Positions 21,020 through 29,865 of a stretch of 64,000 nt of DNA are shown piece by piece. The notes beneath the pieces are model-generated. The model ran no database searches. It saw only the letters and a list, made by a program, of their open reading frames with translations, and was not told the DNA's origin. Location: the NCBI GenBank assembly GCA_958417225.1, contig CATZCM010000004.1:14988-78987 (forward strand). The letters are read 5' to 3'. Source of the stretch: an uncultured Eubacteriales bacterium (lineage in GTDB: Bacteria; Bacillota; Clostridia; Oscillospirales; Acutalibacteraceae). Within the stretch, counting starts at the first letter, position 1; every line of letters begins with the position of its first letter. The translations under genes were made by a program, and so were the position numbers.

Positions 21020-21502
21020 ATGATGAGAAAAAAAACTAAAAAAATATTAACAACAGCACTAATAGCAGGAATTATTCTCAATGGAGGGATAATGACTGAA
21101 CTTCCCACAACAATGAAGGTATGCGCAGTGTATGACAAAGATCTAGGATATGATCCAGATGCAAATCCTAACATATCGGGAATCCATAATTTAGATGATT
21201 TATGGAATGAAATGGAAAGACTCCATTGGTTTTCCGTGTGCAAGACGTGTTTGGGCAAGTTCAAAGATGAGGGTACTTTTGGATTATTGCCACCAACTGA
21301 TGAAAGAAGTGAAAACGGTAAGTGGATAGTATACAAGTGTTGGGAGCGAGAAGACTATGATGTTATAGGTGAGTACGATGATGAGGGAGTTGCTTGCAGA
21401 GTATTTTTGCAACTTCTTCAAAAAAGGGCACAGATGCGAAAACCTATTTATGATTGGGAGTGGAACCCTTTTTGGCTGCTAGACTCTATTAAGATAAGAT
21501 AA
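21020..21502 (+). CDS. Secreted protein of unknown function
   Basis: About 160 residues starting MMRKKTKKILTTALIAGIIL, a typical basic-hydrophobic signal sequence, followed by a soluble, acidic domain rich in Trp, Tyr and Asp with five Cys, including a CKTC pair (near 76-79). I recognise no family. The ATG at 21020 is preferred over the upstream TTG at 21014 because GAAAGGA sits 6 bases before it. It is a single-gene unit ending at a strong terminator. Confidence 0.65.
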   Translation: MMRKKTKKILTTALIAGIILNGGIMTELPTTMKVCAVYDKDLGYDPDANPNISGIHNLDDLWNEMERLHWFSVCKTCLGKFKDEGTFGLLPPTDERSENGKWIVYKCWEREDYDVIGEYDDEGVACRVFLQLLQKRAQMRKPIYDWEWNPFWLLDSIKIR

Positions 21503-21567
21503 AAATACAGTTCTATCGCTTTTGACCACTTCTGCAATGCTTTCTTACAACAATAATTAATCCTCAG

Positions 21568-21608
21568 ATTCCAAATAATTCTGATACAGAGTTATTTGGA
21601 ATTTTTTT
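21568..21608 (+). terminator. Terminator after the secreted-protein gene
   Basis: ATTCCAAATAA pairs with TTATTTGGAAT, followed by TTTTTTT. Confidence 0.85.
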
Positions 21609-21716
21609 ATAACATTGAATAAATATGGAATATTTGCCCAACATATTAGCATATAAATAGTTTAACGAAAAATCTCTTTATTTACTCTGCATTTAGAAAG
21701 GACAGGTGTGCTAAAT

Positions 21717-21941
21717 ATGTTTTCAACACAATCAGAAAAGGACTCTTTAATTCAAGAAATTCACGATGTATGTGATCAAATGTCCTGTACAAACATGTGG
21801 TTCCAAATGGAAGACGACCAGGACCTCATCGAAGCATGCATATATCAAATGGAGGTACTCAACGCCAGATATAGGTACCTCTTGCGCAAAGCACGCACCA
21901 ATAACATAAGTGTATCTTCTTTCTACAAACGGGAGGCCTAA
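21717..21941 (+). CDS. yaaL: YaaL-like small protein (DUF2508)
   Basis: About 74 residues. The stretch LIEACIYQMEVLNARYRYLLRKAR matches the DUF2508/YaaL pattern (L...I..L..L.ARYRYLLR.A+). YaaL has no established function, but yaaL-bofA order, downstream of recR in Bacillus, is conserved and is kept here without recR. Start is uncertain: GTG at 21708 (AAAGGA upstream) or ATG at 21717 (AGGTG upstream). Confidence 0.72.
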   Translation: MFSTQSEKDSLIQEIHDVCDQMSCTNMWFQMEDDQDLIEACIYQMEVLNARYRYLLRKARTNNISVSSFYKREA

Positions 21942-21942
21942 C

Positions 21943-22197
21943 ATGCTACAGAACATTTTTTTGTTAATAGGCATTGTTGTACTCTGCGTTTTCTTAACAG
22001 CGTTCATATTAAAAATTAAACACCCATTCATTTCAGCAATTCTCAACATGGTATGTGGTATCCTTACCCTTTTAGCTATGCACACTATGGAGGCTCTTAC
22101 ACAAATTCAAATGCCAGTCAGTATACTCTCTACCGGCATAAGTGCTGTTTTAGGCATCCCAGGAGTAGCATTAATCGCAGTTAGTTCATTGTGGTAA
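21943..22197 (+). CDS. bofA: BofA-family pro-sigma-K processing inhibitor homologue
   Basis: 84 residues with two hydrophobic segments separated by KIKHPFISAILNMVCGILTLLA, and an ending ILSTGISAVLGIPGVALIAV that matches the conserved BofA C-terminus (N...a..LGiPGv). In Bacillus BofA holds the SpoIVFB protease inactive until sigma-K is needed; the family also occurs where sigma-K control differs. GGGAGG precedes the ATG and the start falls 1 base after the yaaL-like stop codon, so they are co-translated. Confidence 0.82.
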   Translation: MLQNIFLLIGIVVLCVFLTAFILKIKHPFISAILNMVCGILTLLAMHTMEALTQIQMPVSILSTGISAVLGIPGVALIAVSSLW

Positions 22198-22260
22198 ATT
22201 ATGTACTATTTCCATTATTAAGATTTTAAAAAAAATAAAAGTAAATCGACAAAAAAGATA

Positions 22261-22289
22261 TTGATTTTTGAAACATAACCCTGTATACT
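22261..22289 (+). promoter_or_regulatory. Promoter of the zinc-ribbon membrane protein gene
   Basis: TTGATT (22261-22266), 17 bases, TATACT (22284-22289), 34 bases before the ATG. Confidence 0.7.
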
Positions 22290-22322
22290 TTTATTATAAA
22301 TACGTGAAATGGGGGTTAAATT

Positions 22323-22811
22323 ATGTTTTGTACTAACTGTGGACAACCTTTACCAAAAGATACACTAGACTGCCAAATATGTGGTAACCATGTAATACTA
22401 CCGAAACAAGAACCTATTCCTTGCGATCAAGATCAGCCTGAAACTAAAGAAAAGTCATGTGATCAAGTAAGTCTTCAAGATTTAGTAGACAACGAAAAAA
22501 AAGAAATACTCGAGAGAAATCAAATATTACAGCTTCAAGTGAAGCGTTTTAAGCCTATCGGTACCTGGTCCTTTTTCTTAATGGAAATTTTGTCTATGAT
22601 ACCAATTATAAACATTATTGTTCTGCTTATATGGGCTTTCAAAAAAAATTCCAACATCAATCGAAAATCATTTGCAAGATCTAAACTTTTATGTTTACTG
22701 ATATTTGTCATAGTGCCTATTGCTGCATTTTTTATTTGCTTCATATTTCTCTACTCCACATTTGGAATCTGGATTGAAAGCATTATTAATTACATAGTAA
22801 ACTCCTTTTAA
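22323..22811 (+). CDS. Zinc-ribbon membrane protein of unknown function
   Basis: 162 residues: an N-terminal zinc ribbon (MFCTNCGQPLPKDTLDCQIC, CxxC...CxxC), a charged linker with a short coiled coil (about 50-75), then two membrane helices (about 82-105 and 122-148). The general design is common in Firmicutes and has no assigned role. Single-gene unit with its own promoter and terminator. Confidence 0.72.
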   Translation: MFCTNCGQPLPKDTLDCQICGNHVILPKQEPIPCDQDQPETKEKSCDQVSLQDLVDNEKKEILERNQILQLQVKRFKPIGTWSFFLMEILSMIPIINIIVLLIWAFKKNSNINRKSFARSKLLCLLIFVIVPIAAFFICFIFLYSTFGIWIESIINYIVNSF

Positions 22812-22854
22812 AAATCAATTTATATATTATTAATCTTATTATTTTCCTAAAAAG

Positions 22855-22920
22855 AGCATCCTTTTCAAATCTCACAAAGTACTTCAAAAACCATATAGTA
22901 CAGAGATCAAGGATGTTTTT
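22855..22920 (+). terminator. Terminator after the zinc-ribbon gene
   Basis: GCATCCTT...ATCTC pairs with GAGAT...AAGGATG across an inner imperfect hairpin, then TTTTTT. Confidence 0.65.
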
Positions 22921-22995
22921 TATACATACAATCGTCACGCCAATTTAAAGATACAGCTCACATTATTCCAAATCAAGTCATTTAAACACAAATAG

Positions 22996-23038
22996 AAAAG
23001 CCACATGTTCATGAAAAATAAAATTCACAAACACATGA
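22996..23038 (-). terminator. Terminator of the rpmH-to-jag operon
   Basis: On the minus strand CATGTGTTTGTGAA and TTCATGAACATGTG form an imperfect stem, followed by GCTTTTC, 17 bases after the jag stop. Confidence 0.6.
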
Positions 23039-23054
23039 CTAAACTTAAATTAAG

Positions 23055-23747
23055 TTAATTTGCATAAACTCTTTTTTTCCTTTTAGAAAACTTATGATTT
23101 CTTTCCACATAATCTCTAGCACCTTTTTCTCCAATAACAACATGGCGCTTACTTCCCTCGCACTCTGACCATGAAGAAACCCCATCAAGTTTCTGTATTA
23201 ATTCATGAACAACACGACGTTCATACGCATTCATAGGCCTTAAATGAACATTTGCATGTGATTTCTTAAACTTTGTTACAGCTATAGCTGTTTCCTTTTT
23301 TATAAGTCCATGTCTTCTATCATCAAAACCCTCTGCATTAAGTAAAACTCTGTAATATGAATTATGATTTTGAGAAGCAACAAGTCCAGATAAGAACTGC
23401 AAAGAATCCAATACCTCACCATACTTACCCATCACGTCACTAACGCCATCACCCTTCAAATCATACACTGCACCAACTTCATCTTCTTGATAGTCAACAT
23501 GCACATCTTTATCGGATATTTCATTTGCAACGTAATTTATAAAATCACACACGGCTTGTGGTGTTTTGTCTTCTTGAACCTCTACAGCACACACTTTTGC
23601 CTTTTTACCTCCAAACAAACCTAGAACCTTTTTTTCCGGTAATTGAATCACCTCAAATTTAACCTTATCCATATCAAGTCCTAGCTGCCTGCAAGCATTT
23701 TCCCTAGCTGCTGCAATTGTTTCCCCTACACCTATTACTTCGTTCAT
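23055..23747 (-). CDS. jag: KhpB/Jag RNA-binding protein
   Basis: 230 residues with the three Jag parts: an N-terminal Jag-N domain containing LPEKKVLGLFGGKKAKV, a KH domain, and a C-terminal R3H domain with RRHGLIKKETAIAVTKF and RPMNAYERRVVHELIQ. KhpB acts with KhpA as an RNA chaperone linked to cell division and elongation. It follows yidC by about 28 bases, the normal position. Confidence 0.93.
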   Translation of the reverse strand: MNEVIGVGETIAAARENACRQLGLDMDKVKFEVIQLPEKKVLGLFGGKKAKVCAVEVQEDKTPQAVCDFINYVANEISDKDVHVDYQEDEVGAVYDLKGDGVSDVMGKYGEVLDSLQFLSGLVASQNHNSYYRVLLNAEGFDDRRHGLIKKETAIAVTKFKKSHANVHLRPMNAYERRVVHELIQKLDGVSSWSECEGSKRHVVIGEKGARDYVERNHKFSKRKKRVYAN

Positions 23748-23775
23748 TTTGTTACAACTCCATTCTCTTCTACAA

Positions 23776-24681
23776 TTACTTTATATTTTTTTCTTGTTCC
23801 ACTCTAAGCGCTATCCTCGCAGCTTCTTGCAAAGCCGACACTTTGCGTGGATTATACATTTTATACATAATAACGCTTTGTATACATCTTAATAAATTTG
23901 ATGTAATATAGTAAATACCCAACGCAGCCGGCGCTGGAATCGTAAACCAAGCAAACAGCAGTGGTATTAAAACTAGCTGCGCAACACTGCAGCCCTTATT
24001 CAATTGCTGCGTTGATGAACCCATTTTCATTGATATGACACCCTGTACAATACCTGTTAGCCCAGACAAGGTGGGTATAATCCAAAGCACTCCTGGATTA
24101 ACCCGAGGTGAACAGAGTAAATCAAGCCCAATAAACTTTGTACTACTGTTAAAAAGTTTAATCAGTTCAAGTTCTCCACTCGTAAACATTGTAAATTGAT
24201 CAGGAAATTGTGCTGCAGTACGCACCACATCTAATTGCTGATATCTTGTATTAAAAAAAGCCTCTAAATCAGCCGAGTTTTTCAAAACTTCAATTGCCTG
24301 ATTTATCTTATTTCCATCGAAATGAAAGACGTTTGATAAAGGATACGAAAGCATGCAAAACAATCCACTAAAAAAGATAAGAGGTAAAATTGATGTTAAA
24401 CAGCCTCCCATCGGGTTAATTCCCTCACGTTCATTGAGTTTCATCATTTCTTCTTGCTGTTTGCTTGGATTTTTTGCGTACATTTTTCGGATCTCAGCTT
24501 GCTTTTTGGCAAACTTAGTCGATCTAATCATCGACTTGTGCTGTTTCAAACTGCTTGGGAATGAAATCAGTATCAAAACAAATGTAATCAATATTATAGC
24601 AATACCATAATTATTTGTAAATTCCCATAAATAAAAAAATATGTAACCTAATAGGCTTCCAAAGAAATTGAATATGTCCAT
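23776..24681 (-). CDS. yidC: Membrane protein insertase YidC/Oxa1
   Basis: 301 residues with five to six membrane helices. MKLNEREGINPMGGCLTSIL is the conserved YidC cytoplasmic-to-TM segment, and helices near 205 and 240 (VQGVISMKMG, GIYYITSNLLRCIQSVIM) follow the family pattern. It inserts small membrane proteins with or without Sec. There is no lipobox at the start, unlike SpoIIIJ of Bacillus, and the N-terminus is directly a membrane helix, which is common in Clostridia. Confidence 0.93.
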   Translation of the reverse strand: MDIFNFFGSLLGYIFFYLWEFTNNYGIAIILITFVLILISFPSSLKQHKSMIRSTKFAKKQAEIRKMYAKNPSKQQEEMMKLNEREGINPMGGCLTSILPLIFFSGLFCMLSYPLSNVFHFDGNKINQAIEVLKNSADLEAFFNTRYQQLDVVRTAAQFPDQFTMFTSGELELIKLFNSSTKFIGLDLLCSPRVNPGVLWIIPTLSGLTGIVQGVISMKMGSSTQQLNKGCSVAQLVLIPLLFAWFTIPAPAALGIYYITSNLLRCIQSVIMYKMYNPRKVSALQEAARIALRVEQEKNIK

Positions 24682-24703
24682 ATAAAAAGGTCCTCCACCT
24701 TAT

Positions 24704-24946
24704 TTAAGGTTTAATTTTCTTGTTATTATTTTTTTCAGGTACAGGATCGTAGCCTGGAGTACATAAAGGATTACACCTTAAAAATCGCCATAGTGCTAAT
24801 ATTAACCCCTTGAACACTCCAAAACGTTCTATTGCCACAAGAGCATACTCTGAACATGTAGGATAAAACCTACATTTTGGCTTTGTATACGGAGAAATCT
24901 TACTTCTATAAAAATTAATAAGTTGAATTAAAATTCTTCTCAGCAT
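24704..24946 (-). CDS. yidD: Membrane insertion efficiency factor YidD
   Basis: 80 residues with LINFYRSKISPYTKPKCRFY and PTCSEYALVAIERFG, then RFLRCNPLCTPGYDPVP, the YidD signature. It lies between rnpA and yidC, as in nearly all Firmicutes. Confidence 0.95.
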   Translation of the reverse strand: MLRRILIQLINFYRSKISPYTKPKCRFYPTCSEYALVAIERFGVFKGLILALWRFLRCNPLCTPGYDPVPEKNNNKKIKP

Positions 24947-24986
24947 TTAAAATCCTATCCTCATCACACAAAACGCACACAATCAC

Positions 24987-25334
24987 TCAATTCTTGTCTA
25001 CTTTTAAAACATTTGCATTTAACAAATGTTCACTCATTATATTGTAAACATCACAAGAAGACATTTCGCACGTTTTCGCTCTCGAAACAAAAACTATATC
25101 ATATCCTGGACTTAACGATTCAAAAAGTTGCCTGTACGCTTCTCGTATAATTCTACGAGATCTGTTGCGTAAGACTGCCTTACCTGTTTTTTTGCTTGTA
25201 GTGATACCTATCCTGACTTTATTCATTTTATTACGAACTACATAAGTTACCAATATTGGTGATACAAAATTTTTACCTACCCTATATGCTCTCTGAAATT
25301 CCTTATTTTTCTTAAGAGAAAGAATATCTTTCAT
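24987..25334 (-). CDS. rnpA: Ribonuclease P protein component
   Basis: 115 residues, basic. The RNR motif appears as KAVLRNRSRRIIREAYR, and KNKEFQRAYRVGKNFVSPIL is the usual N-terminal RNA-contacting strand. It supports the catalytic RNA in tRNA 5' maturation. Confidence 0.95.
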   Translation of the reverse strand: MKDILSLKKNKEFQRAYRVGKNFVSPILVTYVVRNKMNKVRIGITTSKKTGKAVLRNRSRRIIREAYRQLFESLSPGYDIVFVSRAKTCEMSSCDVYNIMSEHLLNANVLKVDKN

Positions 25335-25392
25335 AAATACTTTCCTTTATAAATCATCCTGTAATCCCTTAAATTAAAAGACCACTCAAAAC

Positions 25393-25413
25393 GACCACTT
25401 AAGTAAAGTGGCC
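25393..25413 (-). other. Small hairpin between rpmH and rnpA
   Basis: On the minus strand GGCCACTT-TACTT-AAGTGGTC, followed by GTTTTGAG. The weak T-tract suggests attenuation or processing of the long rpmH leader rather than full termination. The 286-base rpmH-rnpA gap holds no other gene. Confidence 0.4.
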
Positions 25414-25620
25414 GCTATAAACTACTCTAATTTGTAAAAATGGTATATACACCACACCCACTTCTATTCAAAGTCTTTGCAGACAAAGATGCATCGCATA
25501 CATACATGAAGTGAATTACCATTTACAAACTACTCTCGCAAATCTAATTATGATTTTTAGCCATACTCACCAGAAATGACTTGCAAAAAAGTTTCTATCA
25601 ACTACTAATCACTGGTTAAA

Positions 25621-25755
25621 TTAATATGTTAAACGTTTACGCCCCCTTGCTCTGCGGCGAGACAAAACCTTACGACCATTCCTTGTTGACATTCTTTTTC
25701 TAAAGCCATGTTCTTTTTTTCTATGACGTTTTTTTGGTTGATATGTTCTTAACAT
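25621..25755 (-). CDS. rpmH: Ribosomal protein bL34
   Basis: 44 residues, [20 protein letters not shown] onward and ending RGRKRLTY, the standard L34. A GAGGAG ribosome binding site precedes it. It is first in the rpmH-rnpA-yidD-yidC-jag series; dnaA, which normally diverges from rpmH at the origin, is missing here. Confidence 0.97.
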   Translation of the reverse strand: MLRTYQPKKRHRKKEHGFRKRMSTRNGRKVLSRRRARGRKRLTY

Positions 25756-25800
25756 CTTTACACTCCTCTCAAAGCTTTAACAAGTTCACTACACTTAAAT

Positions 25801-25829
25801 ATTATACATTATTATTTTTTCAATGTCAA
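25801..25829 (-). promoter_or_regulatory. Promoter of the rpmH operon
   Basis: Perfect minus-strand TTGACA (25824-25829), 17 bases, TATAAT (25801-25806), 45 bases before the rpmH ATG. Confidence 0.88.
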
Positions 25830-25908
25830 TAGCTGTACACATATTTTTAGATTTTTTTTCAATAAGCAAACTTTACTTCATGAACTTACATAAACAAACT
25901 TTCTAATG

Positions 25909-27372
25909 TTACACAACTGAATACTTTTTAACACATGTCATTATATGTCCAAGTACAAACCAAAAAATTAATGTTTCAAAAAACGGCTGGGACAAGAATG
26001 TAATTTCAAGCAAAGCATACACACAATACGCTACCAAAAAAGAAAATAATTTAGGGAAAATATTTGCCCTTTTAAGAACGCTTTGCTTAAATAAGTACCG
26101 TAATACCAAAACAGCCACCACGCAACCAAAAGACGCAAACCAACCAAACCCAATTATGCCGTATGCAATCAAAATTGAAAGGTAACCATTGTGCACATCC
26201 GGAAACCGCAGCCCATCTTTCAAATACAATTCTCCATAATACAAAAAGTTAGCTCTACCGATTCCCATAACAGGATGTTTACTAAAAAGCCTTATCCCCT
26301 GTTTCCACAACTCTATTCTCCCACTGCTCACATCATTGTAGCCATTAATCCCCTTTTTTCTTCCTATTACTATATCCTCTCCTGGTTCCACATTTTTGTC
26401 TGTCAAAATCACATTATCTGCATTATTTTTTATATCAACTGCTTCCGAAATCATATGTATAACAAATTTCTGAGTATACCCTCTCAACACAACCGATATA
26501 CAAATAAAACAAGAACATGCTACCATAAGATACATTGTCCTTTTCAAGATAATCGACATACGTACCTTATATTCTCCTGCAAGGAGCTTACAAAACAACA
26601 GTGATGTAATATATATAATCACAAATAAAAACGATCCATTTGAATCTGATAAAAAAAGACATATTATATTCAATACAACACAAGCAATGCACAACCACAT
26701 AGGTAATTTAAATTTAGCATTTTCATCATTTTTTCGCTTCATCATAATAGTAGCTGCAACTATCCCAATAACTGCTGAAAATCCAAGTAAATTTGCATTT
26801 GTATAAATTCCTATTAATCTTGACTGATATATACCAAGAGTATATCCATTCAAATCAATGCTACTTGGCCCCATACACGAAAAAATCTTTTTATACTTTG
26901 TCAAACCTTCACCTTTTATCTCCATACTTTGAAATGTAAGAGTAGCTATGCTCAACAAAGATAAGATAGTTGTTATGATCACCATTAACTTAAAGAAAAA
27001 AAACATCTCACAACGGGATTCTTTGCTATTTTTCTCCGCATGCAATCCATAAAATATTATAAAGCAAATAAGTGAATACCATACATAAAGTAAATTTAGT
27101 CCAAAATTATGTCGTACATGCAAAATCACCGTAAGTAAACTTGAAATCAAAAAGCCAAACACAAGTTTGTTAAATTGCATTTCCCTTATATAGTCATCGG
27201 ACTTGAATTTAAAAAATAAAATAAACAAACTCCATACCAGGCCAAAAAGCATCGCAAAAACCGCAATCACATCAACAAACGCAACATTTGCAAAAAACAT
27301 TGAAAGTAGCATGTATAACCTAAAATTTCTAGAATTGCAGAAAAACAACTTTATCTTATCCAAGTCCATCAC
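25909..27372 (-). CDS. O-antigen ligase/polymerase-like membrane protein
   Basis: 487 residues with about eleven hydrophobic helices and a large external loop (about 300-370). The loop and following helix contain LFSKHPVMGIGRANFLYYG and DVHNGYLSILIAYGIIGFG, the HP.xGxG and HN.yL motif pair of the Wzy/WaaL family. It probably polymerises or transfers a surface polysaccharide repeat. It is the distal gene of a three-gene unit with the aminotransferase and the sugar transferase upstream. Confidence 0.82.
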   Translation of the reverse strand: MMDLDKIKLFFCNSRNFRLYMLLSMFFANVAFVDVIAVFAMLFGLVWSLFILFFKFKSDDYIREMQFNKLVFGFLISSLLTVILHVRHNFGLNLLYVWYSLICFIIFYGLHAEKNSKESRCEMFFFFKLMVIITTILSLLSIATLTFQSMEIKGEGLTKYKKIFSCMGPSSIDLNGYTLGIYQSRLIGIYTNANLLGFSAVIGIVAATIMMKRKNDENAKFKLPMWLCIACVVLNIICLFLSDSNGSFLFVIIYITSLLFCKLLAGEYKVRMSIILKRTMYLMVACSCFICISVVLRGYTQKFVIHMISEAVDIKNNADNVILTDKNVEPGEDIVIGRKKGINGYNDVSSGRIELWKQGIRLFSKHPVMGIGRANFLYYGELYLKDGLRFPDVHNGYLSILIAYGIIGFGWFASFGCVVAVLVLRYLFKQSVLKRANIFPKLFSFLVAYCVYALLEITFLSQPFFETLIFWFVLGHIMTCVKKYSVV

Positions 27373-27445
27373 CTACTTACTCTTTTATTCTTTAACACAA
27401 ACATCAACACACGACCATACTCAAATTAAAACACCTATTTTCATC

Positions 27446-28648
27446 TTAAATTTCACATAAACATTCACTAAATGTAGAGCAAACATACTCCACATCATCA
27501 TCACTAAGTAAAGTATGCAAAGGCAATGAAATTTCACTTGCAAACATACCAAATGCATTAGGATAATTTTCGATGTCAAATCCCAAATTCTTGTATGCAG
27601 TAAGAAGTGGCAATGGTTTATAATGCACATTTGTTGCAATACCTCTCTGCGCCATTTTTTCAATCAGTTGGTTTCTCTGTTCCATCGTCTTTCCCGGAAG
27701 CCGTACAAGATATAAATGACCTGTAGATTGAACTCGATCATTATAGTGCTCTAAAGGTAAAACTCCAAGTTTTTTCAAATTTCGATCATACTCACTTATG
27801 ATCTTTTTTCTTCGAGCCAGAAGTCCATCATACCTTTTCAACTGTACAAGCCCAATTGATGCCATAATATCAGTCATATTGCATTTATATCCAGGCATCA
27901 CAATATCATATTCCCAACATCCCGGCTTTAATTTGGCTAAAGCATCCTTAGATTGTCCATGCAACGAATATAACATAAATTCATTATATAATTTATCATT
28001 ATCTATTTTCGGATTAGGTCTCCAAGTGAGAGCTCCACCTTCACCTACTGTTAAATTTTTCACCGCATGGAATGAAAACGTAGTAAAATCAGCAACCGAA
28101 CCTGATTTTTTCCCATTGATAACCGCTCCAAAGCCATGTGCACTATCTGCTATAACGGCTACTCGTCCTATTGATTTTTGAATTTCATTTTTTGCACAAA
28201 ACAGTGACGATTTTCTCTTTACCACATCAAAAATCCTATCATAGTCACACATTACTCCTGCTATGTCAACCGGGATAATTGCCTTAGTTTTACTCGTTAT
28301 CGCATTTTCCAGCTGATTATAATCCATTTCAAAAGAATCCTTCGCTGTATCTACTAGTACAGGAATTGCTCCTACATGACAAATCGGGCTACACGACGCC
28401 GTATACGTATATGCACTTGTGATCACTTCATCCCCAGGACCTATCCCCAAAACCCTAAGAACTAATTCCAGACACGCAGTTGCTGAATTTAAACACACAG
28501 CCTTATCTGTACCACAATAACTAGCTATTTCTTTTTCAAACTGCTTTGTTTTTGGACCAGTAGTAATCCACCCCGATCTCAATGTATCACTAACCTCTCT
28601 AATTTCCTCTTCTGTTATATCCGGTGGTGAAAATTTTATAATTCTCAT
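27446..28648 (-). CDS. DegT/DnrJ/EryC1-type sugar aminotransferase
   Basis: 400 residues, PLP-dependent. SGWITTGPKTKQFEKEIASY, LNSATACLELVLRVLGIGPG and DEVITSAYTYTA are conserved; ADSAHGFGA holds the pyridine-nitrogen Asp and FHAVKNLTVGEGG the Schiff-base Lys197. Such enzymes aminate keto-sugar nucleotides for surface glycans. A 4-amino sugar such as bacillosamine is possible, given the adjoining phospho-sugar transferase. Confidence 0.92.
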   Translation of the reverse strand: MRIIKFSPPDITEEEIREVSDTLRSGWITTGPKTKQFEKEIASYCGTDKAVCLNSATACLELVLRVLGIGPGDEVITSAYTYTASCSPICHVGAIPVLVDTAKDSFEMDYNQLENAITSKTKAIIPVDIAGVMCDYDRIFDVVKRKSSLFCAKNEIQKSIGRVAVIADSAHGFGAVINGKKSGSVADFTTFSFHAVKNLTVGEGGALTWRPNPKIDNDKLYNEFMLYSLHGQSKDALAKLKPGCWEYDIVMPGYKCNMTDIMASIGLVQLKRYDGLLARRKKIISEYDRNLKKLGVLPLEHYNDRVQSTGHLYLVRLPGKTMEQRNQLIEKMAQRGIATNVHYKPLPLLTAYKNLGFDIENYPNAFGMFASEISLPLHTLLSDDDVEYVCSTFSECLCEI

Positions 28649-28662
28649 TTTTTACATCTCCC

Positions 28663-29343
28663 TTATTTTAAAACTGCCAACACAGTATTAAACATCAATT
28701 TCCAATCATACCAAAAATTAAAATTTTCTATATACTCAAGATTGTACTCCATTTTTTTCGGCAATATTTCTTTAATGTACACTTCATCTGTATTTTCTTT
28801 ATTTTTCAGCAACTTGTCCTCATCTTTAAAATTTATGCTTGCAAGCGAGGTCAAACCTGCCGGCATTAAAAGTGTAGCATACATCTGCTCTGAATACTGT
28901 TGAACGTATCTGGGAACTTCCGGCCTTGTCCCTACAAAGGCCATATCTCCTTTAAGGATATTCAAAAGTTGCGGTAACTCATCAAGCCTAAATTTTCTAA
29001 GAAATTTACCTATTTTGGTTACCCTGCTGTCATTTTCAGTTGTCACCTGAGTTCCTATTTTTTCTGCATCAACTACCATCGTACGAAATTTATAAATTTT
29101 AAACCTACGATAATATTTTGTTACTCTAGTTTGTTTAAAAAGCACTGGACCCTTGGAACTGCACTTAATACAAACAGCTATTATAACCATCACCGGACTC
29201 AAAACGACCAACAGAAAAAGCGACAACAGCAAATCTACTAATCGTTTCATTATTAGGCTAACCCTCTTCTGGCTAAGCAAATCATAATATTTTCTAACAG
29301 ATTCATTTTTCATCTCCACCGGTAGTTCATCCCATAAAATCAA
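28663..29343 (-). CDS. Bacterial sugar transferase (undecaprenyl-phosphate sugar phosphotransferase)
   Basis: About 226 residues. One N-terminal hydrophobic hairpin is followed by VLFKQTRVTKYYRRFKIYKF RTM, then KIGKFLRKFRLDELPQLLNI and GDMAFVGTRPEVPRYV, the short PglC-like form of the family, which starts glycan assembly by moving a phospho-sugar to the lipid carrier. The TTG at 29343 is preferred as start because GGGAGG lies 7 bases before it, whereas the ATG 27 bases upstream has no such site. First gene of the polysaccharide operon. Confidence 0.9.
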   Translation of the reverse strand: MILWDELPVEMKNESVRKYYDLLSQKRVSLIMKRLVDLLLSLFLLVVLSPVMVIIAVCIKCSSKGPVLFKQTRVTKYYRRFKIYKFRTMVVDAEKIGTQVTTENDSRVTKIGKFLRKFRLDELPQLLNILKGDMAFVGTRPEVPRYVQQYSEQMYATLLMPAGLTSLASINFKDEDKLLKNKENTDEVYIKEILPKKMEYNLEYIENFNFWYDWKLMFNTVLAVLK

Positions 29344-29383
29344 TTTGCATCCTCCCTTAAACGTAAACATTAAACACTTTCCT

Positions 29384-29412
29384 ATTATATACGATTTGAA
29401 AAACTATGTCAA
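29384..29412 (-). promoter_or_regulatory. Promoter of the polysaccharide operon
   Basis: Perfect minus-strand TTGACA (29407-29412), 17 bases, TATAAT (29384-29389), about 40 bases before the TTG start. The rest of the gap up to 29697 is AT-rich with no gene seen. Confidence 0.88.
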
Positions 29413-29697
29413 ACTATTATTTAACCCCACATACTATAGCTTAATCTACTTGTGGATCAAATTTCACAAAATCGTGTCTTTGCACAAAACATTCATAATT
29501 TACGTCAAAATTTCTTCTTGCTCCATTCACCACATTTTAATTTAAGTTTTTATTTAATGAGCTTTCACACTCTATAAAAAACTTTAAGATTTTTGTTTAA
29601 CACAACAAAAGTCTTAACCTAACTGAAACTTTTTCTATTTTATTTCGTATGCATAAATGAATATATTTGTTCTACAAAAAATAAAGGAGTGATCTTT

Positions 29698-29865
29698 ATG
29701 TCAGAAAAAAAAGAATTGAATTCAGATAACTTGGATCAAGTAGCTGGAGGACAAAAACTACACCCCATGGGACCCGATCACCAAATTCGACCTTTTTTAT
29801 TGACCCCAGAGGAAAACGAAAAACTAATAAAACATTTTCAGGAATTGAGGAAACGGAAGAAATAA
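29698..29865 (+). CDS. Double-glycine leader peptide 1
   Basis: 55 residues: leader MSEKKELNSDNLDQVAGG, then a tail beginning QKLHPMGPDHQIRPF and ending with a basic helix-prone RKRKK. Leaders of this form (short, acidic, ending VAGG) are cut by C39-peptidase exporters of bacteriocins and RiPPs. The same leader occurs in two further genes downstream with unrelated tails. AAAGGAG precedes the ATG. No transporter or modifying enzyme is seen nearby. Product class is unknown. Confidence 0.75.
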   Translation: MSEKKELNSDNLDQVAGGQKLHPMGPDHQIRPFLLTPEENEKLIKHFQELRKRKK

